This document shows, in pieces, positions 47,840 through 59,388 of a stretch of 64,000 bases of DNA. The notes under the pieces were generated by a model that worked only from the letters and a program-made list of their open reading frames with translations, did no database searches and had not been told where the DNA came from. The translations under genes and the position numbers were made by a program. Each line of letters opens with the position of its first letter. Positions within the stretch are counted from its first letter, which is position 1. The stretch is from Dromiciops gliroides. Its lineage: Eukaryota; Chordata; Mammalia; Microbiotheria; Microbiotheriidae. The stretch is taken from NCBI RefSeq assembly GCF_019393635.1, contig NC_057867.1, forward strand, positions 69,257,492 to 69,321,491, given 5' to 3'.

Positions 47840-49830
47840 AAGAATGTGTGTGGAAACCTGGTCTTGATGGATGTGATGCAACCAAGCTAGGAAAATATCA
47901 ACCTCAGCTTCATTTCTATTGAATCATTGCAGTAGCCAGTGACTTTTGAAATGTCATTCTGTTTCTTTTTTAAGGCAGATAAGAGTGTAGCTCTATAGAA
48001 TGTCAATGCAGTTCTGCTTTTTACTTCCTTAAATGATTGGGATAAACGTATCATGTCTGACTAATAAATGGAAATAAATACTCAGGCTAGTCTTGGAATC
48101 AGAGCCATAACTAAGGCGGGGCACTGGGGTGTTGTCCCAAGGTGCTGAAATTTAGAGGGTATTGACAGCTCTTAAACTCTCTCAGTAGGTAGAAACAAAT
48201 ACGCTTGAAATCCTAGTTAGCATGTAATATTAGTTTAAATAAGAAACATAATTGAACTATTGCTCTCTATTCTCCCCACCCCCAACTACTTTTCAGTCTG
48301 CCTTGTTCTACTCCCCTTGTGACCTCCAGCATTGATTACGCGTCTCTGGGGATTCATATTCCCTATTCTCTGCTGTAAGGTAGTCTCTCTGCTCAGAGAG
48401 CATTGTGTCTTGAGGTTCAGGATCTCTTTCTTCCCCTTCCCCTTAAAATTTAGATTTTTCTACTTACTTTGGGATATACTTCTTGATTTCTGCAGGCTCT
48501 AGAATGATTGGTTCTGACCTTGCTGAGAATGCCAAAAGGTCAGAGGGAGGCTACTTTTTTCAGATGTCTGACGTTGACTAGTCCTCCTGTGAGAATGCCT
48601 TTTAGCTGCCTCTAAGGATGTGGAGACTTTTCATGTAACAGAATTCATCTTTGAGAACACCTGTGCTTGGAGATGGTATTAACAAACCTATAGAAGAAAC
48701 AAAGACAGAGATTGTAGAGGATAAAAAAGGCATGACTGGGTGCAGTCTGTACCAGGTGGATGGAACATCTATGTGGATGTTTTCTCAGGTCCAAAAACAT
48801 ATCTGAGGCTCATGGCAAAGGGAGTATATTTATTCTGGGCAGTATGAAAAGGGGAGAACTAGGAAGCTACAAGGCAGATTTCAGCTAAATCTGAGATAAT
48901 AAGGAAGAAGGTTCTAAGTGTCTAAAAGTCCACAAAGGGAATAGCTGCTTGGTAGAGTAATGAGTTCCTCACAACTGCAGTATTTAAAGTAGAAGGTGTC
49001 AGAGTCATTCTAGGAGAGGCTTTTTGCACAATGTAGAAGGCCAGACTATGAGACTGTTAAGGTCCCTTACAGCCCGTAGAGGTTGATTCCCAGAAGTCCT
49101 AAAGATACTAGAGTGTACTGAGTTTGTCACGGAAATCCAAGGGTAGTTCTAGATTTCAAAGGGTTGCTTAATCTGGTGGTGTTCTTGTGCTACATGTCTG
49201 GGGTCAATTCAGGAGCCTTGGGGCCCAGATAACTGCGGTAGGATCAGAGGGTTTGGTATCTACCAGAGGGAGATAGAACAAATTACCACAGAGAAAGACT
49301 CTGCCCAGGAAGCACTAATCATAAGATGGGGCTGAGCATGGGGCTTTACTAACCAGCTACTTTCTCTTCTCTCCAGGTCCAGCTGAGCTCATGGGCTTTG
49401 GGAAAGTGCTTTGGTAGATTTCTCCCTTGGGGTAGGGCAACTGCTGTGAATCAGATGGAAGGGAGATCATAGGATTGATAGTGGAGCCATGAGAATGGAA
49501 TTATATCAGGATGATGAGAGTCTGAGGTTGGGAGGGAGACCGGCAAAGGGGAAGTCTTTTAGTTAGCTGTTTCTTAATCAGCCTGGCAAGCTTCTTAAGT
49601 GTGTTGCAAAGATATCTTTGTCGAGTTGTAATATTTTGGGCAATCTTGTGTGGACAATTTTGACTTGGGTAAACGATGAAGAGCTTGTGGTAGTTATGGA
49701 AAAAGGAGGGTGGTTGTTTGCTTGGGGGGTGTGTGTGTGTGTGCATAAATGTAAAATGGAGGGGCATAGTTACATGGATGGTGGAGGGGGAATGGCCTCC
49801 CTGTTTCTTGATGTATCACAGAAAGTTAGA
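47840..49830. other. Unassigned intergenic sequence
   Basis: About 2 kb between an old SINE and an L2, with no recognisable gene. 48100-48180 (ACTAAGGCGGGGCACTGGGG) resembles an ancient dispersed repeat I cannot name. A short GT run is at 49727-49742. Confidence 0.5.
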
Positions 49831-49839
49831 GGAAGTCCT

Positions 49840-50200
49840 AGCTCTTTGCCTCTCTCTACATGACTTTACTCCTATCTTCTCCATTAGTCTCACCAACCAC
49901 TTTCTTATCTTTGAGAAACTTGCCCCTCTCCCTCTTTACCCAAACCCAGCTCTTGAACTCTGAACTGTGATTAAACCATTCTGCTATTGTCCTTGGATGG
50001 GGTGTTTTAACCTACTCCTATGGCCCCACTGGTCATCTTTGTAATTTTTTCCGACCAAACTGCCTCTCCCCTTTGTGCATTGCTTCTCCCATTCAACACC
50101 TCAAAGACAAGGACTATTTGCTTCTAGTATTTGTGGCTCTAGTATTTAGCATAGTGCTTAACACATAGTAAGTGCTTAGTAAATGCTTTATCATTCATTC
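49840..50200 (+). repeat. L2 3' end
   Basis: + strand L2 with CCTCAAAGACAAGGACTATT, GCATAGTGCTTAACACATAG and AGTGCTTAGTAAATGCTTTA. Its terminal repeat has expanded into the adjoining microsatellite. Confidence 0.75.
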
Positions 50201-50335
50201 ATTCATTCATTCATTCATTCATTCATTCATTCATTCATTCATCAATCCATCTATCCATCCATCCATCCATCCATCCATCCATCCATCCATCCATCCATCC
50301 ATCCATCCATCCATCCATTCATCCATTCATTCTTT
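50190..50335 (+). repeat. (TTCA)n then (ATCC)n microsatellite
   Basis: About 12 TTCA units (50190-50240) pass into about 20 ATCC units (50250-50320). It has grown from the terminal repeat of the L2 at 49840-50200. A small ATCC tract recurs at 51408-51426. Confidence 0.97.
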
Positions 50336-50389
50336 GCTTTGATGCTTGCATGGGAAGACATGGATAGATTGTGCTGCACTCAGAATAAA

Positions 50390-51370
50390 CTGAGTTCATT
50401 TTCCATTTCTGACACTGGGATCATGAGCAAGTCACATCCTCACTCAGTCTCATCTGTGATGTGCATAATGCCTACCTCAAAGGGTAACTAACTATGAGGC
50501 TCACATGAGATAATGTTTGTAAAGCACTATAGAAATACCAGCTAGTCTCATAGGCTTCTGATTCAGCCTTTGTAAACTTCCCAACTCCCTCAGTGCATTT
50601 TGCTCCATTAGACTTGAAAGAAATCAGTCCTGGATTTGTGACTTCACTTCAAGCACTAAGGCTAGGCATTGGCTACTAGGACTGAGATTGACCTTTGAGC
50701 CAATCCTGTCTAGTTCATTGACAGTTAAGGATCTAAAGTTTATCATGTGACCAGACTAATGCTGTCCCTCTTGGAGGTAAAGGAAAGAGACCCAACTGCT
50801 GAAGACAGTTCATGTACTAGGTGGTTTTTATAGAAGAAATGTGGGTGGCAATAAGATAATAGGGGCCTAGAATGTACACTCAATTTCAGATTGTCACTTC
50901 AGTGCTGAAAAGTCTCTATTATTTTGAGAGACCACATAGAGTGGTTGGCTTTGTATTAGGAAGACTTGGGCTCACATCCTGCCTTTGACAGTAGTTGTAT
51001 CATTGTGGTCAAGTCATCTAATCTCTGAGCCTTAGCTTCTTCCTCTGTAAAATGGGGATACCGATACCTGTAGCACTTATCTCCCAGGGTTGCTTTGAGA
51101 CTCTGGTGAGATGGTGAATGGAAAGGACCAGAGAAATGAGTTCTGCACAATAACAATAATATCCTTTTCCTTATGGGTGGTAAGCCATGGGAGACAGAGA
51201 AAGATTGAGTGACCGAGAACCACAGAAGAGCCAAGAGGGGCCTTAGAGCCCACCTAGTGAGTTCCCCTCCTTTTTTTAGACATAGCACAAGGTCACACTA
51301 CAAGTTAGTTGCAGAGCCAGGACTCAAATCCAGGTCTCCTGATACATAGGCCCTGTTCTACTACCTGAGG
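50390..51370. repeat. Three MIR copies
   Basis: About 50390-50545 (+, ATGAGCAAGTCACATCCTCA...GATAATGTTTGTAAAGCAC), 50930-51130 (+, CTTCTTCCTCTGTAAAATGGG) and 51225-51370 (-, GACTCAAATCCAGGTCTCCTG). The sequence between the first two (50550-50930) shows nothing recognisable. Confidence 0.7.
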
Positions 51371-51544
51371 CTGGCTCTTTTACTATTTAGAGCACAGCAA
51401 GGAATCATCCATCCATCCATCCATCCAAACTTGGTTAAAGACCTATGTTGGTTGTGGAGGATAAATAAATGTAACCTGAAGTTCAAGTCTGCATTATTTG
51501 CATGACTGTCTTTACTGGTAAGCATTCACTGTTGTATGCCTGCT

Positions 51545-52030
51545 TGGGAGGAGAGAGACTATCTTTCTGCTTCCTGTTTCCTGCTTCCAGAAAGGATACA
51601 TGTGGTCCCAGATCCTGCCTAGGGAGAATCCACAAAGGAAGGGAGCAGATTCAGGAAGTCAAACATGTTGGGGGAGATGCAGAGGTGTGCTGGTATCAGC
51701 TCATGCCAGCTTACAGGAGCCAATCATTAAATTATCCATGTGAACCTTTACAAAGTGGGGCCTGATTTATTGTTTTGTTGGTTGTCTAGACTTAAGAAAG
51801 TGAGGGGGGGTGTTAACAGTGCCAATCCAACTTAAAAGTATAGCCTGCTTTTCCAAGAGCCAATTGCTAAACATTTACTGGCACATACCTGGGAGGATGG
51901 CTTTCCTCTACTTGTCTGTTTCCAAAGTCTGTTCCTTTTCTTTTCAGATTCTCCCCAGGGTGTCTGCAATATGTATCCTATTTTGAAGCAGGAAACAAGA
52001 AGAAAGTCTCTCCTCCTGAACTCTTATACC
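51545..52030. repeat. Imperfect palindrome, about 485 bp
   Basis: 51546-51665 and the reverse complement of 51915-52025 share blocks: GGAGGAGAGA, GTTTCCTGCTTC, AGGATACAT, GGGAGAATC, AGGAA-CAGA. The middle (51690-51890) is the short repeat also present at 59183-59388. The right arm looks like an exon (TTCTTTTCAG at 51947, CAG/GTGAGT at 52032, 85 bases with two open frames), but the left arm carries the same sequence inverted without splice sites. Confidence 0.6.
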
Positions 52031-52186
52031 AGGTGAGTGCCAAGTTCCACTGATGGAGAGAGTCTTATGTAAATGACCCAGGCTTCAGCCCTGAGTTACA
52101 CAAAGTTTAGACAAGGCCCGGCCCCTGCTGTCATAGAGTTTACAGTCTACTGACGGATGAGATTCAAACACAGGCAAGGCTATTGT

Positions 52187-52259
52187 ACTATATGTGCATA
52201 GTGCCTATAAGTGCATAATATAGGCACTATATGTGCATAGTGCCTATAAGTGCATAATA
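52187..52259 (+). repeat. Tandem duplication, 39-base period
   Basis: A perfect 34-base unit (starting ACTATATGTGCATAGTGCC) at 52187-52220 is repeated at 52226-52259, with TAGGC between. Confidence 0.95.
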
Positions 52260-52497
52260 GAGAGGCCAAACCAGGCACAAAGTTAGGGTTCTGAAAGTCA
52301 GCTTCTCCCACTGACTGCATACACTTTCCCATAATATTTCCTGTAATGTTCTACAAGATCCAGAGCTACAAGGGATCTTAGAGACCATATAGTCAGAAGA
52401 CTATCTTTCACAGAGGAAGTTAACAGGCGCGGAGTAGCGAATCAAGTCAACAAGCTTTTATTAATCCCTTACTGTGTGCTAGGCAGGCATAGATAGG

Positions 52498-52690
52498 CCA
52501 GCTAGGTGACGCAGCCTATAGACACTTACTAGCTCTCCGATCCTGAGCAAGTCACTTTATCCTGTCTGCCTCAGTTTCCTCATCTGTACAATGAGCTGGA
52601 GAAGGAAATGGCAAACCGCTCCAGTATCTGCCAAGAAAACCCTATATTGGGTCACAAAGAATCCACACAACTGAAAATGACTTAAGAACA
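52498..52690 (+). mobile_element. Marsupial CORE-SINE, partly deleted head
   Basis: It holds GCCAGCTAGGTGACGCAG, a deleted middle, then CTGCCTCAGTTTCCTCATC, GAGCTGGAGAAGGAAATGGC and GCCAAGAAAACCCTATATTG. These make up the typical 3' part of an abundant marsupial SINE. Confidence 0.75.
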
Positions 52691-52975
52691 ATAACACCAT
52701 GGGACATCCAGTTGGAGATGTTTAATTGGCAGTTGAAGATGCAAGATTAGAGGGCTAGAGAAATAGATCTGGAAACCACCTGTATCAAGATGATAATTGA
52801 ATCTTTGGGAGCTGATGAGATCACCAAGTGAGATAGTATAGAGGGAAAAGAAAAAAGGGCCCAGGAAAAAGCCTTGAGGGACACCTACCATTAGCAGAGG
52901 GGACTGAGAAGATCGGGAAGCTGTCTCTATCCAGGTGTGAGGTGATCATCTGACTTACCTGGCACATGCCACTTC
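52690..52975 (-). repeat. L2 with reverse-transcriptase remnant
   Basis: The minus frame at 52682-52891 reads [20 protein letters not shown] and then GDLISS, the conserved RT block of L2 (usually GVPQGSVLGPLLFSLY). The following catalytic box is destroyed (DTGG where YADD is expected). Dead fragment. Confidence 0.8.
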
Positions 52976-53156
52976 TTTTGTCAGCCTCTGGTGCTGGCCA
53001 GTGCTTTGGACTGAGGGCTAGGAACCAGAGCCAATGACCTCAGAAGGTCCTATGTGATTCCATCATAACACAAACACCAATAAGTAGCAGGAATACATTG
53101 ATTTAATATGAACAGTTGACCTCTTCATTTTAAAGTCTTTAATAGAATTCATATTT

Positions 53157-53315
53157 TTTTTAATTTTATTTTATTTTTTTAGTGAGGCAATTGGGGTTAA
53201 GTGACTTGCCCAGGGTCACACAGCTAGTAAGTATTAAGTGTCTGAGGCCGGATTTGAACTCAGGTACTCCTGAATCCAGGGCCGGTGCTTTACCACTGCA
53301 CCATCTAGCTGCCCC
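53157..53315 (-). mobile_element. tRNA-derived SINE (WSINE1/Mar-type)
   Basis: A reverse copy with a T/A-rich tail. The perfect 16-base duplication AATAGAATTCATATTT lies at 53141-53156 and 53316-53331. Confidence 0.95.
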
Positions 53316-53699
53316 AATAGAATTCATATTTACAATATTCATGAATAAAGAAATTTGTGTATACTAAGAGCATCCACTGGTGGAAGTTGGCCTTCAGATC
53401 AGTGGCCTCAGAGCTCTCAAGAAGGCTAATATATTTCAGCTTTTTCTTTTGAAACATACCTTTGCTTTTCTCTTCTGATACTGCCTTATGGTTTCAGAGG
53501 GGCACTTGGTTACAAAACGGTATGCCCATGACACATAGGCTCTGACAGATCCTACAGAGCTGGGAAATCGATGAATATGAGCTCAGAGGCAGGTCGTGTT
53601 GTGTGTCTGCTATCTAAGCACTGGTCCAGCTAAGTGCCCACCAGGGGATAAAGTATTTGGCTACATTATCACACAAAGACTGTCATTGAAGGTGTGGAA

Positions 53700-53880
53700 G
53701 GCATGTCAGGGTAGCGAAGTTAAAAGAGCACTGAACTTGGGGGCAAAGGATTGAGGAGCCAATCCTGGCTTTACTACCTGTAGTACTATCTGTGTGACTG
53801 GGGCCAAATCCTTTCCCCTCTCCAAGCCTCCATGTCTTCCTTTCTAAAACGAATGGAATGGTCTGGATTAGAGGTAACAA
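53700..53880 (+). repeat. MIR
   Basis: + strand MIR: GTAGCGAAGTTAAAAGAGCAC, TATCTGTGTGACTGGGGCC, then a short degraded CORE. Confidence 0.65.
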
Positions 53881-53910
53881 ACTCATGCTCCAGCTTAAAA
53901 TGTCATTGGA

Positions 53911-54065
53911 GGGGCAGCTAGGTGGAGTAGTGGATAAAGCACCGGCCCTGCATTCAGGAGTACCTGAGTTCAAATCCGGCCTCAGACACTTGACACTTAA
54001 CTAGCTGTGTGACCCTGGGCAAGTCACTTAACCCTCATTGCCCTGCAAAACAAAAACAAAAACAA
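53911..54065 (+). mobile_element. tRNA-derived SINE (WSINE1/Mar-type)
   Basis: A full copy ending in an AAAAAC-repeat tail. It is flanked by AAAATGTCATTGGA and AAAATGTAATTGGA (one mismatch). Confidence 0.94.
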
Positions 54066-54714
54066 AAAAAATGTAATTGGAAAATGTTTAACCAAATAAA
54101 TAAAAATACAACACAAGATAAATAACGTTAATATATGGTTTTCTAAGTCAATATGTTGCCCACACAGATCCCTTTCTATTTGAATTTGACATCTCTGACC
54201 TAGGTGACATCTGAGGCCCTTCCCAGTTCTAAATCATGATCTGATTGCCATCTTTATCTTCACCAATATAATCACAAATCCTTAATGCCTAGAAGGAAGT
54301 GAAAATGAGCCTAAGCATCTACTTCCTCTTTCCCATTCCCCCTGACCTCTAGAAGTACCCTGCTGGTGATGGATTGAGTCCACAGGACCAGCAAAATTCA
54401 GTCTGAGGGAACATCTTCCACGAGGCTCCATGAGCCAAACAGCCTTTGTAAGGAAACTCCAACAAACAGCCCTGAACACAGCACACAGGGTGGAGTGAGT
54501 GGATCACATCTGAGGTACTGAAGGGTCTTTTTCATGGACTGAAGACCTGGAAAAGAAAGTCCTTAATACCGAAGTCTTTAGACCTGCCAAATGATCCAGT
54601 AACAGAAGGGATATTGTTTTATCAGTGGAAACGGCAGTAAAGAAGCTCCATTAGCATCTGTCTGCCCATTGCTCCCTACAGACCACTGGGCCTGTGCATA
54701 TGACTGGTGGCTAA

Positions 54715-55010
54715 AGCCTCCTATATGTGTTGTCCTCCATGAGGATGTGAACTCCTCATGAGCAAGGACTGTCTTTCCTTTCTATTTATAGCCTTAGTAC
54801 TCAGCATAATGATATAGTAAGTATTTAATAAATGATTTTTCCTTCATCCATCCAACCATACATTCATAAATACATCCAGGAAGAGAAAGACTCCACAACT
54901 TCTTGTGGTTCTCCATTTCAGTATTTGATTTAATCCAAAATGTATTAAGTGCCTACTCTGTGTTGGCATTGTGCTAAGGAAGGGGATGTCTATCCCAAGC
55001 ATGTGAAGAC
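54715..55010. repeat. L2 3' ends in both orientations
   Basis: 54715-54850 is a + L2 end (CTCATGAGCAAGGACTGTCT, AGTAAGTATTTAATAAATGA). 54920-55010 is a reverse end (AATGTATTAAGTGCCTACTC, GGCATTGTGCTAAGGAAGGG). Confidence 0.65.
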
Positions 55011-55084
55011 TTCCCCCAGAATGGGCAGATGAGAAAAATCTGTTCCAACAGCCATGAAGGCAGCTGAAGCAGGCACTGAGGCTT

Positions 55085-55296
55085 ACTTAGAGCTTGGTCT
55101 GATATCAAAGATGCCAAGGTCATCCACTATATCCTGGGACATAACCAGTCATCTTAACTTTTATTCTGCCACTGGACTTCTGTGACTCTGGAAGAGGAAG
55201 TGAGGCTTTATGCAACTTTGCCTCAGTTGAAACCTATCACCCATCACATTGTGATGTCATTGATCTTCTTTGAAAACGAAGGATAGACAACAATGA
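55085..55296 (+). mobile_element. Stand-alone copy of the composite SINE's second unit
   Basis: It holds the same blocks as the second unit of the composite SINEs (CCTGGGACATAACCAGTCATC, CTCTGGAAGAGGAAGTGAGG, GATCTTCTTTGAAAACGAAGG, GACAACAATGAC), with no recognisable tRNA-type head directly in front. Confidence 0.7.
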
Positions 55297-55319
55297 CAAA
55301 AACAGATGTGCTAAGGACT

Positions 55320-55710
55320 CAAGCAGTTTATGTGATGCTAGTTCAACTCAGTGGGATATAACTTGTACACAGATAGATAAATATAAAACATATGCAAAAT
55401 AAATACATTGTAACTTTTTTGGGGGCACTAACAACTTCAGGTATCCAAAAAAGCCTCAAGTAGGAGATGGCAACTGGACTGAGCCTTGAAGGGAAGTGGG
55501 ATTCCAATAGGAGGATTGAGGAAGGAGAGCATTCCAGGGCTGAGAGACAACTGTGCAAGAGTGTGGAGATGGGAGATGGCATGTAGTACATAAGAAATAG
55601 CAAGTCAACCAGTTTGGCATGAACACAGATGGCCTGGCAGGGAGAAATGTGAAACCAAACTAGAAATGTAGGCTGGAGTCAGTATAAAGGACCTTAAATA
55701 CCAAAGTCTC
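55320..55710 (-). repeat. L2 3' part
   Basis: Reverse L2 with TGGACTGAGCCTTGAAGGGA, GAGAGCATTCCAGGGCTGAG and GGAGATGGGAGATGGCATG. Confidence 0.7.
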
Positions 55711-55879
55711 TTCTGCTTTCATTTAAATCCTTTCCTCTTGTTACATTCATAATTATCCTTCAAAGGCTTGACAACAGTGCCCTTACTCCTTAGCTTTCTC
55801 TTCTTCAGACTAAACCATTCCATTTCCTTTAATACTCTTTTTAAAGACAGCAGACAAAGATACTGTACCCTTTGGTTTT

Positions 55880-55973
55880 CAAAAAATTATTTTTTTCAAT
55901 TATCAAGCATTTATTTTTTTTCTCCCTTCTACCTCCCACTCTTCTGGAAAAAAAACAAAACCAAAATTCTTGT

Positions 55974-56034
<61 letters not shown>

Positions 56035-57050
56035 ATACATATATATATATACACACACACATATATGTGTGTATATGTATATAATCAAGCAGGACAAATT
56101 CTCACATTAGCCATGTATAAAAATATGCCTCATCTTTCATCTTGAATCTATTACCTCTCAGTTAAAAGCTGGGCAACATGCTGTATCATTAAGTCTCTGA
56201 AATCATGGTTGGTCATTGCATTGGTCATACTTTTTAACTCTTTCAACATCGTTCAATCGTACAGTGTTATTGTTATAGTATGAATGTTTCTTCTGGCACT
56301 ACTCATCCAGCTCTGTATCAGTTCATATAAGTTTTTCCAGGTTTTCTAAAACTATCTCTTTTTGCCATTTATAACACAATAGAATCATATACATTCCCCA
56401 ATGATGGACATCCCCTTAGTTTCTAGTTCTTTGCCACTACAAAAAGAACCTCTATAAGTAGTTTTGTTCATATAGGTCCTTTTCCTTTTTCTTTTATCTC
56501 TTTGGGGAATAAAAGGAATGGTATCACTGGATCAAAAGGAATGTACGTCTTGACTTTTTGGGCATCATTCCAAATTGCTTTCCAGAATAGCTAGGCAAAT
56601 TCACAGGTCCACCAACTGTGCATCAATGTGCCTATTTTCCCACAGTGCTTCCAACATTTGTTGTTTTTTCCTCTTTTGTCAACTTTGCCAATTTGATTAG
56701 TGTTCCTTTTATATTTTGGATATAAGACCTTTGTCACGAAAACTTGCTGCAAAGATTCCCCCACCCCCTAGTTAATTATTTTCCTTCCAATTAGCTACAT
56801 TGGATTTTTTTCAAAAACTTTTAAGTTTTGTGTAATCAAAAGTGAACATTTTCTCTTTTGTGTACCTTTATATCTTTCTTTGGTCATGAACTCTTCCCTT
56901 AGCCATAGATCTGACAGGAAATTTCTTTTTCCTCTAATTTGTTTGTGATGTCACCTTTTAAGTCTAAGTCCTATATATCCATTTGAGGCTCATCTTGGTA
57001 TATGGTGTGCACTTTGTAAGGGTACTGTGCTGATACCGTATTTAATATGA
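55880..57050 (-). mobile_element. Old L1 (ORF2 C-terminal part and 3' UTR)
   Basis: On the minus strand this holds a diverged L1 end. The 3' UTR-like AAATTCTTGTAACATAT block is broken by a TA/TG microsatellite (55977-56085). ORF2-derived DNA then runs to about 57050 (forward-strand landmarks ATTCCCCAATGATGGACATC, AGGTCCTTTTCCTTTTTC, GGTATATGGTGTGCACTTTG). It is clearly older than the L1s at 57877 and 61797. Confidence 0.7.
55977..56085 (+). repeat. (AT)n/(GT)n microsatellite
   Basis: A perfect AT run of about 19 units, then GT units, then alternating AT and AC/GT blocks, inside the old L1. Confidence 0.96.
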
Positions 57051-57419
57051 AAAGACTGGTCCTGGAGAAATGGAGTTTGAAGAATGGGCATTACAACTTG
57101 ACTGAGAGTTAGGGAATGGTTTTGTTATGGTAGGAAAAGAGGAAGTAAAGGCTGTGCTGGGCCTCATCTCCTCAGTGGGATGAAGTGTCAGAGGCTGATT
57201 GACTGTCTTGGCAAATTGGATGAGTGGGAGCTGGATTAGATGTACCATTTCTCTCAGGTCGTGCATGAAAGGAAGGTGAGGCAGGAAGAAGGCCTTATCA
57301 CAGGGGATTGGACAGACTGATCTGGAAAGTGGAATGAAATAAGGTCTTGAAATGCAATGGAAAATAAAACAGCTCCTTATCTCTTTTTCATGGGGATCCT
57401 AAGTCATGAATTTAGCTAG

Positions 57420-57585
57420 CGTCATAGATCTAGAATGGCAAGAGACTTCAGAGGTCATTTAGTCCAACCCCTTCATCTTTAGACTAGGACACTGAGGTTC
57501 CCTAACAGCTAATAAGTAGCAGGGGCAGGGTTTGAACTCATGTCCTCTGACTTCAGATCCAGGAATTTCCCCACTGCTTCCTGAA
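57420..57585 (-). repeat. MIR
   Basis: Reverse MIR: CATCTTTAGACTAGGACACT, GAGGTTCCCTAACAGCTAAT, GGTTTGAACTCATGTCCTCTG. Flanking 57060-57420 and 57590-57780 show no recognisable feature. Confidence 0.75.
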
Positions 57586-57779
57586 GTTGGTTCCTTGATG
57601 AAATCATCCCCAAACTACTCTAGTCCACAATGATCATTCTCTCTCTTGAAGTGAAACATTCACAACTGAAAAGGACCCTAGAGTTCCTTTGGGAGGCATA
57701 CAAGTGCCCAGATAAGTATTATATGAGTTAGGGCATGATGGGGCCAAAGAAGAGGGCTAAGAAAATTTGAGGAGTCAGA

Positions 57780-59125
57780 AGATTTTCAGTCTGGGGTAGG
57801 GGAGGGGAGAGGGAATTAGGGAAAGTTTCATGGAGGAGGTGGTACCTGCCTTGATCCTTGAAGAATTAGAAGGATTTTTTTAATTATTTTTTTTTCAGTC
57901 TTAAAAGTATTTTATTATTTTCTAGTTATATGTAAAGATAGTTTTCAACATTTGTTTTTATAAGATTTTGAGTTGCAAATTTTTCTCCCTCCCTTCCCTC
58001 CCCAAGACAGAAAGCAATCTGATATAGGTTATACATGTACAATCACATTAAACTTATTTCTGCATGAGTCATGTTGTGAAAGAAGAATCAGAACAAAAGG
58101 GAAAACCTCAAGAAAGGAAAAAAATAAAAACAAAAAAGGTAGAAACAGTATGAATCAATCTGGATTCAGATTCTTTTTTTTTTTGGATATGAAGAGCATT
58201 TTCCATTATGAGTCCTTTCTTGAATCATTGTATTGCTGAGAAGAGCTAAGTCTATCACAGTTGATCATCATACAATGTTGCTGTTACTGTGTACAATGTT
58301 CTCCTGGTTCTGCTCACTTCATTCAGCATCAGACCACTTAAGTCTTTCCAGGTTTCTCTGAACTCCTCCTGCTCATCATTTCTTATAGCACAATAGTATT
58401 CTATCACATTCATATACCACAACTTGTTCAGCCATTCCCCAATTGATGGGGATCCCCTTGATTTCCAATTCTTTGTCACCTCAAAAAAGAGCTGCTATAA
58501 ATATTTTTGTACATGTGGGTCCTTTTCCCTTTTTTATGATCTCTTTGGGATACAAACCTAGCAGTGGTATTTCTGGGTCAAAGAGTATGCACAGATTTAT
58601 AGCTCTTTGGGCATAGTTCCAAATTGTTCTCCAGAATGGTTGGATCAGTTCACAACCCCACCAATAATGCATAGTGTTCCAATTTTCCCACATCTCTAAC
58701 ATTTATCATTTTACTTTTTTGGCATATTAGCCAATCTGATAGGTGTGAGGTGGTACTTCAGAGTTGTTTTAATTTGCATTTCTCTAATCAGTAGTAATTT
58801 ACAGCATTTTTTTTATATGGTTATAGATAGCTTTGATTTCTTCATTGGAAAACTGTTCATATCCTTTAACCATTGTATTAGGAGGATTCTGACAAGGACA
58901 GAATGTAGGACCAGTGAAGGGAAATAATATGGAACCCAGAAAAGGCCTTAAATGCCAGGCTAAACAATTTGTATCTTATCCTATTGGCAGTAGGAAGCCA
59001 CCGAACATTTTTAAGACCTCTTCATTAGGAAGATTGTTTTGGCAATTGTGTGAAGGATGGATTGGAGAAGGGAGGGACTTGAAGCAGGGGGATCATCTAG
59101 AAGGCTATTACAATAGTACAGGCTT
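57780..59125 (-). repeat. L2 3' part split by an L1
   Basis: Reverse L2 sequence (GGGAAAGTTTCATGGAGGAGG, CTTGATCCTTGAAGAATTAG) stops at 57876 and resumes at 58889 (GACAAGGACAGAATGTAGG, AGGAAGCCACCGAACATTTT, GGAAGATTGTTTTGGCAATTG). Confidence 0.75.
57877..58876 (-). mobile_element. 5'-truncated L1 inserted in L2
   Basis: Minus frames at 58481-58702 (PLLGLYPKEIIKKGKGPTCT, TKIFIAALF) and 58255-58479 (PSIGEWLNKLWYMNVIEYYC) are the L1 ORF2 C-terminus, separated by one frameshift, then a 3' UTR. The flanks ATTAGAAGGATT (57865-57876) and ATTAGGAGGATT (58877-58888) are a target-site duplication with one mismatch. Confidence 0.92.
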
Positions 59126-59182
59126 TCCCTATATGTTCTGTTTTTTGTTTTTTTTTTTTGCATTCCCTTAATTGATGGCAGG

Positions 59183-59388
59183 GGTATGTTGGAACCAGCT
59201 CAAACCAGCTAGCAAGAACTAATGGTTCAATTTTCAGTGTGAACATTTGCATTTCAGAAAAATATCAACCAGGGTTTTATTCATTGAAAGTGAATGAGAA
59301 AATGTTAATAATGCAGGTTAAACTTAAAAGTGTGTCGAGGGTATGTTTTTTTTGAGAATCAGTTGTTAAACAATTACCTGCACTCCAT
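59183..59388. repeat. Short repeat shared with 51690-51890, possibly a non-autonomous DNA transposon
   Basis: GGTATGTTGGAACCAGCTC, TAACTTAAAAGTGTG-like and TTGTTAAACAATTACCTGCA blocks match, in the same order, the inner part of the element at 51690-51890. The ends are partly inverted repeats of each other. I cannot name the family. Confidence 0.5.

Noticed and set aside
51948..52032. Exon-like segment with good splice sites and an open frame (FSPGCLQYVSYFEAGNKKK)
   Set aside because: No known protein, no partner exons, and the same sequence occurs inverted 400 bases upstream as part of a palindrome.
55768..56145. 125-codon open frame with Ile-Tyr and Cys-Val repeats
   Set aside because: It is translated from the AT/GT microsatellite inside an old L1.
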